DNA of 64,000 bases, taken from NCBI RefSeq assembly GCF_020614375.1, contig NZ_CP085327.1, forward strand, positions 2,034,823-2,098,822, in the 5' to 3' direction. The notes below the pieces were generated by a model. The model worked only from the letters and a program-made list of their open reading frames with translations, did no database searches and was not told the DNA's origin. The position numbers and the translations under genes were made by a program. Below are positions 36,214-44,600 of this stretch, in pieces (the first letter of the stretch is position 1; each line of letters begins with the position of its first letter). The DNA is from Haladaptatus salinisoli (lineage in GTDB: Archaea > Halobacteriota > Halobacteria > Halobacteriales > Haladaptataceae).

Positions 36214-36573
36214 CTAGCGTTTGCGGAGCTTCCCCCACCACGCCCGACGGTCGGCGGCCCAGCGGTAGGCGGGTTCGCGGATGCGGGCGCGGGCCGGGCC
36301 GGGCAGGAGGCGAAACAGCGCGACGACGGCGCGCTCCGGGGAGTCGAGTCGGGCGAGCACCTCCTCGGTCGCCTCGCCGCACGAGTACACCCGGTCGTCG
36401 GTGAGGAGGTGAGCGCACCGCTCGTAATCGGCGGGGAGGCGCGCGCGTTGGTCGGGCGTGAGTTCCGAGAAGCCCACGAGCTCGAAGTCGCCGCGAGCGT
36501 CGGCGTACTCCGCGGACCACGTGCAGAAACCGCAGTCGTCGTCGTACACGAGTCGAGGCGGATGTCGGGGCAC
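36214..36573 (-). CDS. DCC-family thiol-disulfide oxidoreductase-like protein (DUF393)
   Basis: A 119-residue protein with the family motif DDDCGFCTW near residue 11, a CxxC within a thioredoxin-like fold, and a C-terminal YRWAADRR basic segment. DUF393/DCC members are predicted oxidoreductases of unknown substrate. Starts MPRHPPRLVYDDDC. It is convergent with the MOSC gene. Confidence 0.85.
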   Translation of the reverse strand: MPRHPPRLVYDDDCGFCTWSAEYADARGDFELVGFSELTPDQRARLPADYERCAHLLTDDRVYSCGEATEEVLARLDSPERAVVALFRLLPGPARARIREPAYRWAADRRAWWGKLRKR

Positions 36574-36706
36574 ACGCCCGCTTCGTGACCGATTCGGATA
36601 CTCCCTTCGAATCGACGGGACGCTTCAGGAAGCGGGAACCACCATCCACCGACTATCGGTCGGAACGCATACCGTAATTATCAGAAAACGAACGTCTTAC
36701 GGAGCC

Positions 36707-36716
36707 TTTATTTAAC
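36707..36716 (+). promoter_or_regulatory. TATA promoter of Tat lipoprotein gene
   Basis: TTTATTTAAC is centred about 25 nt ahead of the ATG at 36737, suggesting leaderless transcription. A second AT-rich tract at 36722-36733 is too close to the ATG to serve that start. Confidence 0.55.
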
Positions 36717-36736
36717 CGCCCATATATAAATTACCC

Positions 36737-37645
36737 ATGCGCCGTAGAAGATTTCTGACGGCGTCCGGAGCAGTGCTCGTCGGGGGGGTCTTGGCGGGTT
36801 GTGCCGGTTCCGGACCGAACGACAGCGGAAACGGGGAGGTTTCGAAGACGAAAACGAAGGGGTCGGGCGGATCGGCCTCGAACGGGGGCGGAACCGCCGG
36901 AGAGGGCGGGACGACCGCGAAGGGCGGTTTCGAACTCGTCTCGGCGAACGTACCCGACCAAGTCACCGCGGGCGAGGAGTTCGCGCTCAAACTCACCGTC
37001 GAGAACCGCGGCAACAGCCCCGCCGCGTTTCGGTCGCCGATTCGGGTTGATGCGGGCGGCGGTACGCAGCAGTCCGGCACCATCCGAACCAAGGAGGTCG
37101 CGCCGGGGAAGACGGCGACGTGGTCGACGAAACTCTCCTACCCGTACGTCGGCGCGGTGACCTACCGAATAGCGAACCTCGAAAAGACGTTCACCGTGAA
37201 GTTCGTCGGCGAACGCCTCCCGGTCGGCGAGACGTTCCTCAGTCCGACGGAGATGGCGGTCACGGTTCGGGACGTCACCCTGACCGACCAGTATCGGTAC
37301 GTCCGGGGGAACGGTCGAAGGGTGGACGTGGACGCCAGCGAGGGTCGACAGTGGGCGTTCGTCACCGTCCGCGCGGAAAACCGATTCCGAATGGGCCAGA
37401 CGCTGCCGAAAGCGGATAGCTTCCGGCTGGTCGTCGGCGATAAACGGGAAGCGCCCACCGATATCGCCAAAGAGAACGGTCAGTACAAGTTGGAACGGTT
37501 CGGGCGTCGCGAGGTCAAACCCGGCGGCAGCAAAAGCGGTTGGTTGGCTTACGACGTCTCCGCCGACCGCTCCGCGAGCGACCTCGCGGTCGAATGGAAG
37601 GGAAGCGACGGTACCGGTACGTGGACGGCGCTGTGGCGTCCGTAA
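36737..37645 (+). CDS. Tat-exported lipoprotein with two beta-sandwich regions
   Basis: A 302-residue protein. MRRRRFLTASGAVLVGGVLAGCAG is a Tat signal with lipobox LAGC and Cys at about residue 22. A Gly/Ser/Lys-rich linker reaches residue 57. An Ig-like strand region (AGEEFALKLTVENRGNSP) and a C-terminal domain resembling DUF4352-type sandwiches (WAFVTVRAENRFRM) follow. It is likely a surface-anchored binding or adhesion protein. Function is unknown. It is convergent with the aldo/keto reductase, whose reading frame runs antisense through it. Confidence 0.75.
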   Translation: MRRRRFLTASGAVLVGGVLAGCAGSGPNDSGNGEVSKTKTKGSGGSASNGGGTAGEGGTTAKGGFELVSANVPDQVTAGEEFALKLTVENRGNSPAAFRSPIRVDAGGGTQQSGTIRTKEVAPGKTATWSTKLSYPYVGAVTYRIANLEKTFTVKFVGERLPVGETFLSPTEMAVTVRDVTLTDQYRYVRGNGRRVDVDASEGRQWAFVTVRAENRFRMGQTLPKADSFRLVVGDKREAPTDIAKENGQYKLERFGRREVKPGGSKSGWLAYDVSADRSASDLAVEWKGSDGTGTWTALWRP

Positions 37646-37675
37646 TCGGTCGAACGGCCCGCGGCGACGTCGTCG

Positions 37676-38464
37676 ATTCCACGGGGCCTCGTCGGGGTCG
37701 ACGAGGCGCTCTCCGCGGTCGAGAGCGTCGATAGCCGTCACGTCCTCGCGGTCGAGTTCGGGGACCGCGAGGTTCTCTCGAAGGTGGTCTTCGCCCGTCG
37801 ATTTCGGGATGGGGACGACGTTCTCCTTCCGCTGGTGCCACGCGAGACCGACCTGCGTCGGCGTCGCGTCGTACTTTTCGGCTATCTCGCGGAGTTCGGG
37901 AACGTCGTCGGCGTCGCCCTTCAGAATGGGTGCGTACGCGACGAGTACGAGGTCGCGTTCTCGGGCGTAAGACCGGAGTTCCGCCTGCTGAAAGAGCGGG
38001 TGCATCTCGACCTGATTGGCGACGACGGGCGCGTCGAGAACCGCTCGCGCCTCGTCCAACAGGTCGGGCGTGAAGTTGCTCACCCCGACGTGGCGGGTCT
38101 TTCCCTCGTCGTAGAGTCGGTCGAAGGCGGGTAGGGTGTCCCCGGCGTCGTAGGCCCGCGTGGGCCAGTGGACGTAGAGCAAGTCGACCCGGTCCGCGCC
38201 GAGTCGGTCGAGGCTCTCGTCCGCGGTCGCGAGCACGTCGTCGTACGCGAGGTTGTCGGGGTGAATCTTCGTGGCGAGGAACACCTCCTCGCGGGGGACG
38301 TCGGCGCGAGCGATGCCCGCGCCGACCGCCGCCTCGTTTCCGTACATCTGCGCGGTGTCGACGTGTCGGTAGCCCAGTTCGAGCGCGGTTCGGACGGTCT
38401 CGGCGCACCGCTCGAAATCGTCGTTGCCGGACGTGCCCAGTCCGGGTGACGGTATCTCTATCAC
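37676..38464 (-). CDS. Aldo/keto reductase core; expected stop codon missing
   Basis: The 263-residue core is a complete NADPH-dependent aldo/keto reductase. HVDTAQMYGNE gives the catalytic Asp and Tyr, ATKIHPDN the Lys, LYVHWPTRAY the His, and IPKSTGEDHLREN binds the cofactor. Family members end near RLVDPDEAPWN. Here the next codon is CGA instead of a stop, and the frame stays open to 36731, giving a 577-residue reading whose tail is antisense to the lipoprotein gene. I annotate only the core. One C-to-T change would restore TGA. Confidence 0.8.
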
Positions 38465-38971
38465 GTCGCCATCGAGGGGCGGGAGGGCGAAAAAGCTCGG
38501 TGTCCCGGAGGAACGCGGGCGGGTTTCGGCGCGGTGCGATTTCGTCGGGTTCGATCGTGGAAGCGGTCGAATCCGACTCGCTTCCGGTCGTCCTCGGTTT
38601 CGGGCTCCCTCGATGCGTCATCGCCGTCGGCTCTTCCCGTACAGTCGAAGCGAGGGGGTTCGAACCCCGCCGTCGAATCCACGCCGGGCGCGAACTCGCC
38701 CGTTTCGGCCTGCGAGTCGAAACGGTCTCCCGTCGGACGCGCGTTCCGTCGGCGGGGGTGACTTTGTGATTCGTTGTCGAACCCCTCGGTTTCCGGTGGA
38801 GAAGTTACGAGTAGGTTTTTCGGCCGCTTTCGTTTCGCGTGCGGTCGATCGCCCTCGGAATAGGGCATCGTTTCGGGTGGAACGGAGCGCGGTGTCGTCT
38901 GCGAGGGAGCGCTCCCTCCGGGTACGCACCCCCGCGTCGACGGCCCGAAGAACCGCGCCCGATACCCGAAC
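38465..38971. other. Gene-free interval
   Basis: No believable gene is seen in these 507 nt. Open readings on both strands have low-complexity Arg/Ser/Pro composition and no recognisable motif. A GGGGGTTCGAACCCC string at 38655-38669 resembles the T-arm of a tRNA, but the remaining cloverleaf is absent. Confidence 0.5.
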
Positions 38972-39439
38972 TCAGTCGAACCGTCCGGTTTCGGCCCCGC
39001 ACTCGATGCACAGCGTCACGAGCGCGTCCCTGTCCTCGGTCATCTCGATGGTGTTCGGAGTTCGTTCGCCGCAGTCGGGGCACTCGCGGCGCATCTCCAC
39101 CAAGTCGGATTCGCGCGGCGCGCCGATCGCCAGCGCGACGACGCGCTCGTCGCCCTCGTTCACGCCCCGCTGGAACTCGCCGGGGCCGAACCGAACGACC
39201 TCGCCCGCCTCGACCGTCACTTCCCCGTCGTCCGTCTCGAAGGTGGCGGTGCCCGACTGCACGTAGAACACTTCCTCTTGCTCCTCGTGGGCGTGGTAAC
39301 CGAACGCGAAGCTCTCGTCCGGCGCGAGTTCGTAGTAGTTGACCGCCACGTTCACGGCACCGAGGGGCTTCGAGAGCTCTCGTCGCACGTCGGCGGCGCT
39401 CATCCGCGCGTCGACCGCTTCGATGGTGACTTTCTCCAT
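38972..39439 (-). CDS. Cupin-domain protein with C-terminal zinc ribbon
   Basis: A 155-residue protein. The single-domain cupin (residues about 30-105) carries metal-binding motif 1, GYHAHEEQEEVFYV, and a less complete motif 2, GPGEFQRGVN. A zinc-ribbon tail follows, CPDCGERT then CIECG. Cupins bind metals and small ligands. The added ribbon may bind nucleic acid or protein. The function is unknown. Confidence 0.8.
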   Translation of the reverse strand: MEKVTIEAVDARMSAADVRRELSKPLGAVNVAVNYYELAPDESFAFGYHAHEEQEEVFYVQSGTATFETDDGEVTVEAGEVVRFGPGEFQRGVNEGDERVVALAIGAPRESDLVEMRRECPDCGERTPNTIEMTEDRDALVTLCIECGAETGRFD

Positions 39440-39552
39440 GCGGGCTTCTCCGGAACGGGTCGCCGTAAAACCACCCGCTGACAGCGGTCTGTTATTTAAA
39501 ACCTTTGTTAGTCGAAAAACGGGAATCCGCGCCTACGGGTCGCTTCCGCCAG

Positions 39553-39572
39553 TTTTTAGCCTAACCTAAAAA
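39553..39572. promoter_or_regulatory. DtxR/IdeR-box-like motif upstream of ferredoxin
   Basis: TTTTTAG (39553-39559) and CTAAAAA (39566-39572) form an inverted repeat around CCTAAC. The right part, TTAGCCTAACCTAA, matches the core of the bacterial IdeR/DtxR iron box at its last 14 positions. It lies 20-55 nt ahead of the two TATA candidates of the ferredoxin gene. Haloarchaea have DtxR-type iron regulators, so iron control is plausible but unproven. Confidence 0.45.
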
Positions 39573-39591
39573 ATCGGGCGCGAACGAACCT

Positions 39592-39974
<383 letters not shown>

Positions 39975-40013
39975 GCGTCGATAACGAAAATCGCTCTTTG
40001 TTCTACCCTCGAA

Positions 40014-40024
40014 CTTATTTATAT
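40014..40024 (+). promoter_or_regulatory. TATA promoter of the micro-ORF/small-gene pair
   Basis: TTATTTATATC is centred about 26 nt ahead of the ATG at 40045, so transcription should start at or within a base or two of that ATG. Confidence 0.65.
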
Positions 40025-40044
40025 CCTCGGTCCAATAGAGTGGT

Positions 40045-40092
40045 ATGAACCCCAGCACCCTCCGACGAGGCAGTTCAAGGTGGTGGCCGTGA
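40045..40092 (+). CDS. Leaderless 15-codon upstream ORF
   Basis: ATG at 40045 opens a 15-residue ORF, MNPSTLRRGSSRWWP, ending at TGA 40090-40092. The ATG sits at the predicted transcription start, so ribosomes would initiate here first. The stop overlaps the GTG start of the next gene as GTGA, a standard coupling overlap. The peptide is basic with two adjacent Trp. It may set translation of the downstream gene, act as an attenuator, or be a functional micro-protein. Confidence 0.5.
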   Translation: MNPSTLRRGSSRWWP

Positions 40093-40463
40093 GTCCCGAG
40101 ACGGAGCAACGAGACGACGTACTTTCGCTCGACCTCGGAGAGTCTCCGATGCCGTTCGACCCGGAGGGCGTCCTCGGCACCGACCACGACGGGGACGTGC
40201 TCACCGTGTTCACGGTCGCCGGCGGCGGTGCGTCACTGGTGCTCGCGCGCGAGTCCGCCGCGTCGGACCGACCGACCCCGCTCGACGAGGACGACCTCAC
40301 GACGGCGCTCCGAACCGGCCTCGCCTACCTCTTCTGCGACGGCGTTCGGACGGTGCGAGTCCGGGCCGACCCGGACTCCGTCGCCGACGCGCTCGACGCG
40401 CTCGGCGGCGACGCGCTCCATCGCTACGAGGACGTGACGTTCACCGCAAAACTCGAAGATTAG
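40089..40463 (+). CDS. Small conserved-looking protein of unknown function
   Basis: A 124-residue acidic soluble protein starting at GTG (VSPETEQRDDVLSLDLGES). It has alternating beta strands and helices (DVLTVFTVAGGGASLVLAR, DDLTTALRTGLAYLF, DALDALGGDALHRY) but no catalytic motif I recognise. The GTG was chosen because it overlaps the upstream micro-ORF stop in a GTGA. Two further GTGs lie 6 and 9 nt upstream in frame. It is convergent with the zinc-finger gene at 40460. Confidence 0.65.
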   Translation: MSPETEQRDDVLSLDLGESPMPFDPEGVLGTDHDGDVLTVFTVAGGGASLVLARESAASDRPTPLDEDDLTTALRTGLAYLFCDGVRTVRVRADPDSVADALDALGGDALHRYEDVTFTAKLED

Positions 40464-40624
40464 TCCGGTCGGTCGATGTCCAGTTCCTGCCGCAGGGACG
40501 CCAGCGCCTCCGACTCCGCGAGGTCCTCGAATTGCTCACGGAAGTGCGCGTCGCAGAGGCCGACCTGCACGCCGCCCAGTTCCGGCGCGAACGACGCTGT
40601 TCGGTCACAGTAGTGACACCGCAT
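40460..40624 (-). CDS. 54-residue zinc-finger protein (DUF6757-like)
   Basis: The protein begins MRCHYCDRTASF and has a CxxC followed by CDAH (LCDAHFREQFEDL), so one zinc is likely bound by three Cys and one His. The C-terminal half is an amphipathic helix region. I recognise it as a haloarchaeal family, probably DUF6757, of unknown function. An in-frame ATG at 40645 would add seven residues. The gene ends in a 4-nt overlap with its convergent neighbour. Confidence 0.75.
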   Translation of the reverse strand: MRCHYCDRTASFAPELGGVQVGLCDAHFREQFEDLAESEALASLRQELDIDRPD

Positions 40625-40662
40625 GCGCCGGACTACGGTCTCCATCGAATTGAACCCTGCGC

Positions 40663-41451
40663 TCAGAGCGTCACCGCGCTCCGGAAGTGACGATACTCGG
40701 CCTTCGAGAGTCCCGCCCGTCCCAACTCGTGGTCGTGCGCGTCGCTCCCGCCGGTCGGGACGAGACCGTGGTCGGCGATGGCGCGCTCGACGGGTCGCGG
40801 ATCGACCTCGCGCCCGTACGGGTAGTATCGCTCCACCGCGTCGAGTTCGGCCGTCAGCTCGAGCGCCGCCTCCGGGTCGTCGTACCGATAGGGGTGCGCT
40901 AACCCGACGAGTCCGCTCGCCTCGGAGAGCAGTTCGACCCCCCGGTCGAAGCTCGGCACGTCGCGGGCGACGTAGCACGGTTTGTCGGCGCCGATGAGGT
41001 CGGCGAACGCGCCTCCGAAGTCGTACTCGGCGTCCGGGTGGTCGTCGATGGCCCGGGCGATGTGCGGCCGACCGATCCCCTCGCGCGGTTCGAGGTCGAG
41101 GTCGATGCCGAGTCGGTCCTCGACGCGGTCGATGATGGCCCGCCCGCGCTCGACGCGGTCGGCCTGTAGTCGCTCCAGTTCGTCCGCGAGGTCGGGCGTC
41201 GGGTAGACTCCGTACCCGAGCAGGTCGACGTGCTGTCCGTCGGGCGCTTCCACCCGGAGTTCGATACCGTGAACGACCGTCACGCCCTCGACGGACGTGA
41301 CGGGCGTCGGCAGGTCGGGATGCAACCGGTCGTGGTCGGTGACGGCGACGACCGACACGTCCGCGGCCCGCGCGGTGGAGGGAACTTCCTCCAACTCCAT
41401 CGCTCCGTCGGAGTTAGTCGTGTGGACGTGAAGGTCGGCGAAGACGCTCAT
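40663..41451 (-). CDS. PHP-domain metal-dependent phosphoesterase
   Basis: A 262-residue protein. Metal-site motifs of the PHP fold are DLHVHTTNSDG at the N-terminus, VTDHDRL, HGIEL, GLAHPYR and GGSDAHDHE. It resembles phosphoesterases of the YciV/RNase AM type that act on nucleotides or short RNA from the 5' end. It lacks a polymerase partner. It starts MSVFADLHVHT. Confidence 0.88.
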   Translation of the reverse strand: MSVFADLHVHTTNSDGAMELEEVPSTARAADVSVVAVTDHDRLHPDLPTPVTSVEGVTVVHGIELRVEAPDGQHVDLLGYGVYPTPDLADELERLQADRVERGRAIIDRVEDRLGIDLDLEPREGIGRPHIARAIDDHPDAEYDFGGAFADLIGADKPCYVARDVPSFDRGVELLSEASGLVGLAHPYRYDDPEAALELTAELDAVERYYPYGREVDPRPVERAIADHGLVPTGGSDAHDHELGRAGLSKAEYRHFRSAVTL

Positions 41452-41600
41452 ACACGGTTTCGGTCGTACGGCAGGAAGGGACTTGCGGTGCGTAACGGCG
41501 GCGTTCCGGGTACGTGATTATACTGATTGTACATCCTTATATTCGTGGTGATTCATTGGCGACAAAGTTTATAATGAACTTTACTGTCCATCAGTTTACG

Positions 41601-41885
41601 ATGACGCTCAAGCAAGCGACCGAGTTGCTCGACGCGCACCAGTATCCGACCGACACCGAGCAGCTGATAGAGGCCCACGGCGACTACGAAATCGACCACC
41701 CGAACGGAACCGAGACGCTCAGCGACGTGTTCGGTCGCGTCGGCAACGAGACGTACGAGTCCGCGGAGCAGGCCCGCGAAGCGATGTACTGCGCGCTCGG
41801 CCACGAAGCCGTCGGTCGCCGCCACTACAGCGACCGCGACCCGACGACGATGGGGACGCTCGGCCCGGAGCAGGTGTCGTTCTAA
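41601..41885 (+). CDS. Small haloarchaeal protein (DUF5789/DUF2795-like)
   Basis: A 94-residue protein starting MTLKQATELLDAHQYP. The pattern ATELLDAHQYP, QLIEAHGDYEIDHPNGTETLSDVF resembles the DUF2795/DUF5789 group, a small helical fold common in haloarchaea and of unknown function. A TTTATAA box at 41567-41573 lies about 31 nt ahead of this ATG, which is why I reject two upstream ATGs. Confidence 0.75.
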   Translation: MTLKQATELLDAHQYPTDTEQLIEAHGDYEIDHPNGTETLSDVFGRVGNETYESAEQAREAMYCALGHEAVGRRHYSDRDPTTMGTLGPEQVSF

Positions 41886-42892
41886 ACCCACTCGACCGCT
41901 CGGTTCAGCGACAGCGGCACCGACCCTTTTCTGTACGCTTCGACGCGCCCGGAGGGTCGAGCGCGGAAGACGACGGCGGGTCGATGGCGGACGCCCGGTC
42001 GCTCGCCGACGACCGCGGACCACTCGTCGTCCCGGAAGCCGGAGCAGTCCACGAACAGCACCGCGCCGCCTCCGTGTTCGCGCAGTTGACCGGTCGATTT
42101 CGTCGCCGCCGTCTCGCGCACCGCGGCGACCGGCGTGTCAGCGGCCCTGCGCGTGGGGGGGTTCGGTCGCGTGACCTCGACGAGCGGAGACTGGCCGCCG
42201 TCGCGCGGGACGGCGCGGAAATCGAGGGAGTGTCCGGTCGTCACCTCGATTTCGGGCTCGAGGTCGTAGCCCGCGTCCACCAGCAGCTTCCCGACGGTGA
42301 ACTCGCTCATCGCGGCGCTCATGCGAGTTTCGTCGACGTACTCGCTGGTGCCGAGCTTCGACGCCATCGTGTAGCGGTGGTCGTCCAGCGCCCCGGTGCG
42401 GAGGAATCGCTCGTAGAACGAGAGCGCCTCGTCGCGCGTCGCGTCGGGGAAACCGGCGGCGTGGTCGCGGAAGAACGTCCGCGACGTCTTCCGACCGTCC
42501 TTGGAGAAGAGAACCGGCAGGAAGAACCACGAGAGGTAGTCGTACTCGGCCAACCACGGGGATTCGACGGCGAGGTCGGCGAGCAGTTCGCGCTGACCCC
42601 ACCGGGCGACCGGATACGGCACCTCGTCGAACGTGTACTTAGTCGTGCGCCAGAGGGCGGGCGGCGTCTCGGTGTTCCCGAGCCAGAACGCGCGGTCGTC
42701 GTCCCACGCGAACAGCGCCACGTCGCCGTTGTCCATCTCGAACCGAACCGCGTCGAAGCCGTTCGGTTCGACGTAATGCGGCGTCGTCGAGCGCGCGCCG
42801 ACTTTCGAGTCGAGGTGCGCGTACAGCTGGGAGGTGATGCGGTCGTCGTTCCACCGCTCCGGAGAGCGGCGAAAGCGGAGCGGGCTTGCCAC
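41882..42892 (-). CDS. Conserved haloarchaeal protein (DUF5784-like), possible nuclease fold
   Basis: A 336-residue protein, started here at a GTG (VASPLRFRRSPERW) because this matches what I recall of the DUF5784 family. An ATG at 42973 would add 27 residues. The N-terminal half contains WFFLPVLFSKDGRKTS and TFFRDHAAGFPDATRDEAL. The last third has SEFTVGKLLVDAGYD, HSLDFRAVP and LVEVTRP in that order, which looks like a PD-(D/E)XK nuclease core with the final Lys changed to Thr. Function unknown. It overlaps the end of the gene at 41601 by 4 nt. Confidence 0.7.
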   Translation of the reverse strand: MASPLRFRRSPERWNDDRITSQLYAHLDSKVGARSTTPHYVEPNGFDAVRFEMDNGDVALFAWDDDRAFWLGNTETPPALWRTTKYTFDEVPYPVARWGQRELLADLAVESPWLAEYDYLSWFFLPVLFSKDGRKTSRTFFRDHAAGFPDATRDEALSFYERFLRTGALDDHRYTMASKLGTSEYVDETRMSAAMSEFTVGKLLVDAGYDLEPEIEVTTGHSLDFRAVPRDGGQSPLVEVTRPNPPTRRAADTPVAAVRETAATKSTGQLREHGGGAVLFVDCSGFRDDEWSAVVGERPGVRHRPAVVFRARPSGRVEAYRKGSVPLSLNRAVEWV

Positions 42893-43041
42893 GTGGGACG
42901 GTAGTAACCGTGAGCGTTTACGTGTTGTGCACGCCCCGTTACGCGCCGCTGTCTCCGTCTGACGATTTTCCAACTTGGTCGAATGATGTGAATATCCGTT
43001 ACATTAATAACCAATTGCCGCCAAGTATGAGTGTGGTTGTC

Positions 43042-43215
43042 ATGTCAATGGGTGCCTATGACGAAGATGAGCACGAGCGCCGTGAGCGCAAGAACAGTAC
43101 CGTAGACGCGAGTTTCGACGACGTACGCTCGGATTATCACGGGACTGTGGAGTACGACTCCGGCGACTCGGCGGAAGACCTGCTCAAGCAGTTCGAGAAG
43201 ATAAAGTCCCAGTAG
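43042..43215 (+). CDS. Small haloarchaeal protein (DUF5786-like)
   Basis: A 57-residue acidic protein beginning MSMGAYDEDEHERRERK and ending EDLLKQFEKIK. I recognise this as a widespread haloarchaeal family, probably DUF5786, of unknown function. The start follows that conserved N-terminus. An ATG five codons upstream is the alternative. Confidence 0.8.
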   Translation: MSMGAYDEDEHERRERKNSTVDASFDDVRSDYHGTVEYDSGDSAEDLLKQFEKIKSQ

Positions 43216-43237
43216 CTCGGCGGTTTTCCGTTCGCAC

Positions 43238-44140
43238 TCACCACCCGGGGGTGGGTGGTGCGCCGCGTTCTTCCTCGACACGCTTCGTTACCGCCGGGTC
43301 CGGCTCGTCGTCCGCCGCCATCGCCTCCCACTCGGCGGCGGCCCGTCCGACCCACGAGTCCGCCGCGCGCGCTTTCACCAGCGCGTCGTCGTACGCCTCG
43401 CGGTCGGTGCCCGTCGTTCCGGGCCGCCCGGCGACGGCGGCGGCGACGAACCGGGCGCGGTCGTCGTCGGTCGACTCGTCAGCGAGCAGGCGGTCGACGA
43501 CCCCCCGCAGTTCGTCGGGGTCGGGGTAGACGAAGACCTTCTCGCCGATGGCCTGCGGGCCGAGGAGGAGCCCCGAGAGCGCGCGCGGCGGTTCGTCGTC
43601 CAGCAGGCGGTCGCCGCCGAAGGCCGCTTCGACCCGCTCGCACTCGGTCTGTTGGCCGAGTTTGAGGTTGTGTCCCGGGTACTCCGCGCACTCCGTCGGA
43701 TACGTCTCCTCGTCGTGGATCCGACACTGGAGCGTCTCCGGGTCGAGGAAGGCGCACGTCGGGAGCCACGCCGGGACGACGGCGTCCGAGTCGTCGGAGC
43801 CGTCGGCGTCGCCGGAGTCGTCCGAGTCGCCGACTCCGAAGGGTGCGACCGGTTTCGGCGGTTTGCGGAGTCCGAGGAAGAAGGCGGGTTTCCCTTCGAT
43901 GGCGGCCAGTTCGACGCCGTCAACCTCGACGCCCGACTCGTCCTCCCAGAGTCGGGGCGTCAGGGCGTCGGCGAGTCCGGCGTCGAGAAAGGCTCGGACG
44001 TCGCCGCGGGTGAGCGGAACGAGGTTGTAGGCGTCGTCCAGCGGTTTCCGCGCCCCCCGGCGCTCGTGCTCGGAGGCCTCCGGCGCGATGGCGCGCCAGT
44101 CGATACAGCAACCGGCGCATCCCTCGCAGTTCACTTCCAT
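43238..44140 (-). CDS. YkgJ-family cysteine-cluster protein
   Basis: A 300-residue protein. An N-terminal CEGCAGCCIDW and a later TCAFLDPETLQCRIHDEETYPTEC form the cysteine cluster typical of YkgJ/Fli-type proteins, which probably bind zinc or an Fe-S cluster. A Ser/Asp-rich insertion (DSDDSGDADGSDDSD) at about residue 105 is species-specific in look. Function is unknown. Confidence 0.85.
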   Translation of the reverse strand: MEVNCEGCAGCCIDWRAIAPEASEHERRGARKPLDDAYNLVPLTRGDVRAFLDAGLADALTPRLWEDESGVEVDGVELAAIEGKPAFFLGLRKPPKPVAPFGVGDSDDSGDADGSDDSDAVVPAWLPTCAFLDPETLQCRIHDEETYPTECAEYPGHNLKLGQQTECERVEAAFGGDRLLDDEPPRALSGLLLGPQAIGEKVFVYPDPDELRGVVDRLLADESTDDDRARFVAAAVAGRPGTTGTDREAYDDALVKARAADSWVGRAAAEWEAMAADDEPDPAVTKRVEEERGAPPTPGW

Positions 44141-44214
44141 GGCGTCGGTCGTACGAGATTGAGTGGCATAAACCGTGCGACCGGAATTATGTGCCTCCGC
44201 CTACGACTACGGGC

Positions 44215-44490
44215 ATGGACGACAGCGTGCGCGTCTGGCTGGTCGAGCGAACCTACTCGGACGACGAACAGAACCTCATCATCCTCGTCTACGCGACGCC
44301 CGACGGAACGCGGTACTTCCGGAAAGAGCGGGCCCTCCCGAGTTTCACCGGGTCGGCTCGCCCGACGCTCGCGGCGCTCGACGTGTCGCCCGACCAGTTG
44401 GGGTCGGTGGACGACGAGGAGACGCGGGAGCGGTACGCGAGCGAGGCCGGTCGAATGGCCGACGAACACGACCTCGACGACGAGATCTGA
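44215..44490 (+). CDS. Small conserved haloarchaeal-type protein, function unknown
   Basis: A 91-residue protein starting MDDSVRVWLVERTYSDDEQ. It is mixed alpha/beta, with a strand-rich first half (LIILVYATPDGTRYF) and an acidic helical tail. No motif I recognise. It is divergent from the YkgJ gene, with the ATG 74 nt from that start. Confidence 0.6.
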   Translation: MDDSVRVWLVERTYSDDEQNLIILVYATPDGTRYFRKERALPSFTGSARPTLAALDVSPDQLGSVDDEETRERYASEAGRMADEHDLDDEI

Positions 44491-44600
44491 TACTGACGGC
44501 GTTACAATCCGTACTCGTACGTAGCTATAAGTATGCGAACGTGTAATATACGTTGGAATATTAGAATAATTCATGTGATTTCGGTCGTTATCTTCAGACG

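Noticed and set aside
38645-38680. tRNA-like T-arm string GGGGGTTCGAACCCC
   Set aside because: One stem pair mismatches when placed as a T-arm, and no matching D-arm, anticodon arm or 5' acceptor strand was found within a suitable distance on either strand.
38461-38868. 135-residue minus-strand ORF
   Set aside because: Low-complexity Arg/Pro/Ser/Asp sequence with no domain. It includes a peptide that is just the translation of the tRNA-like string.
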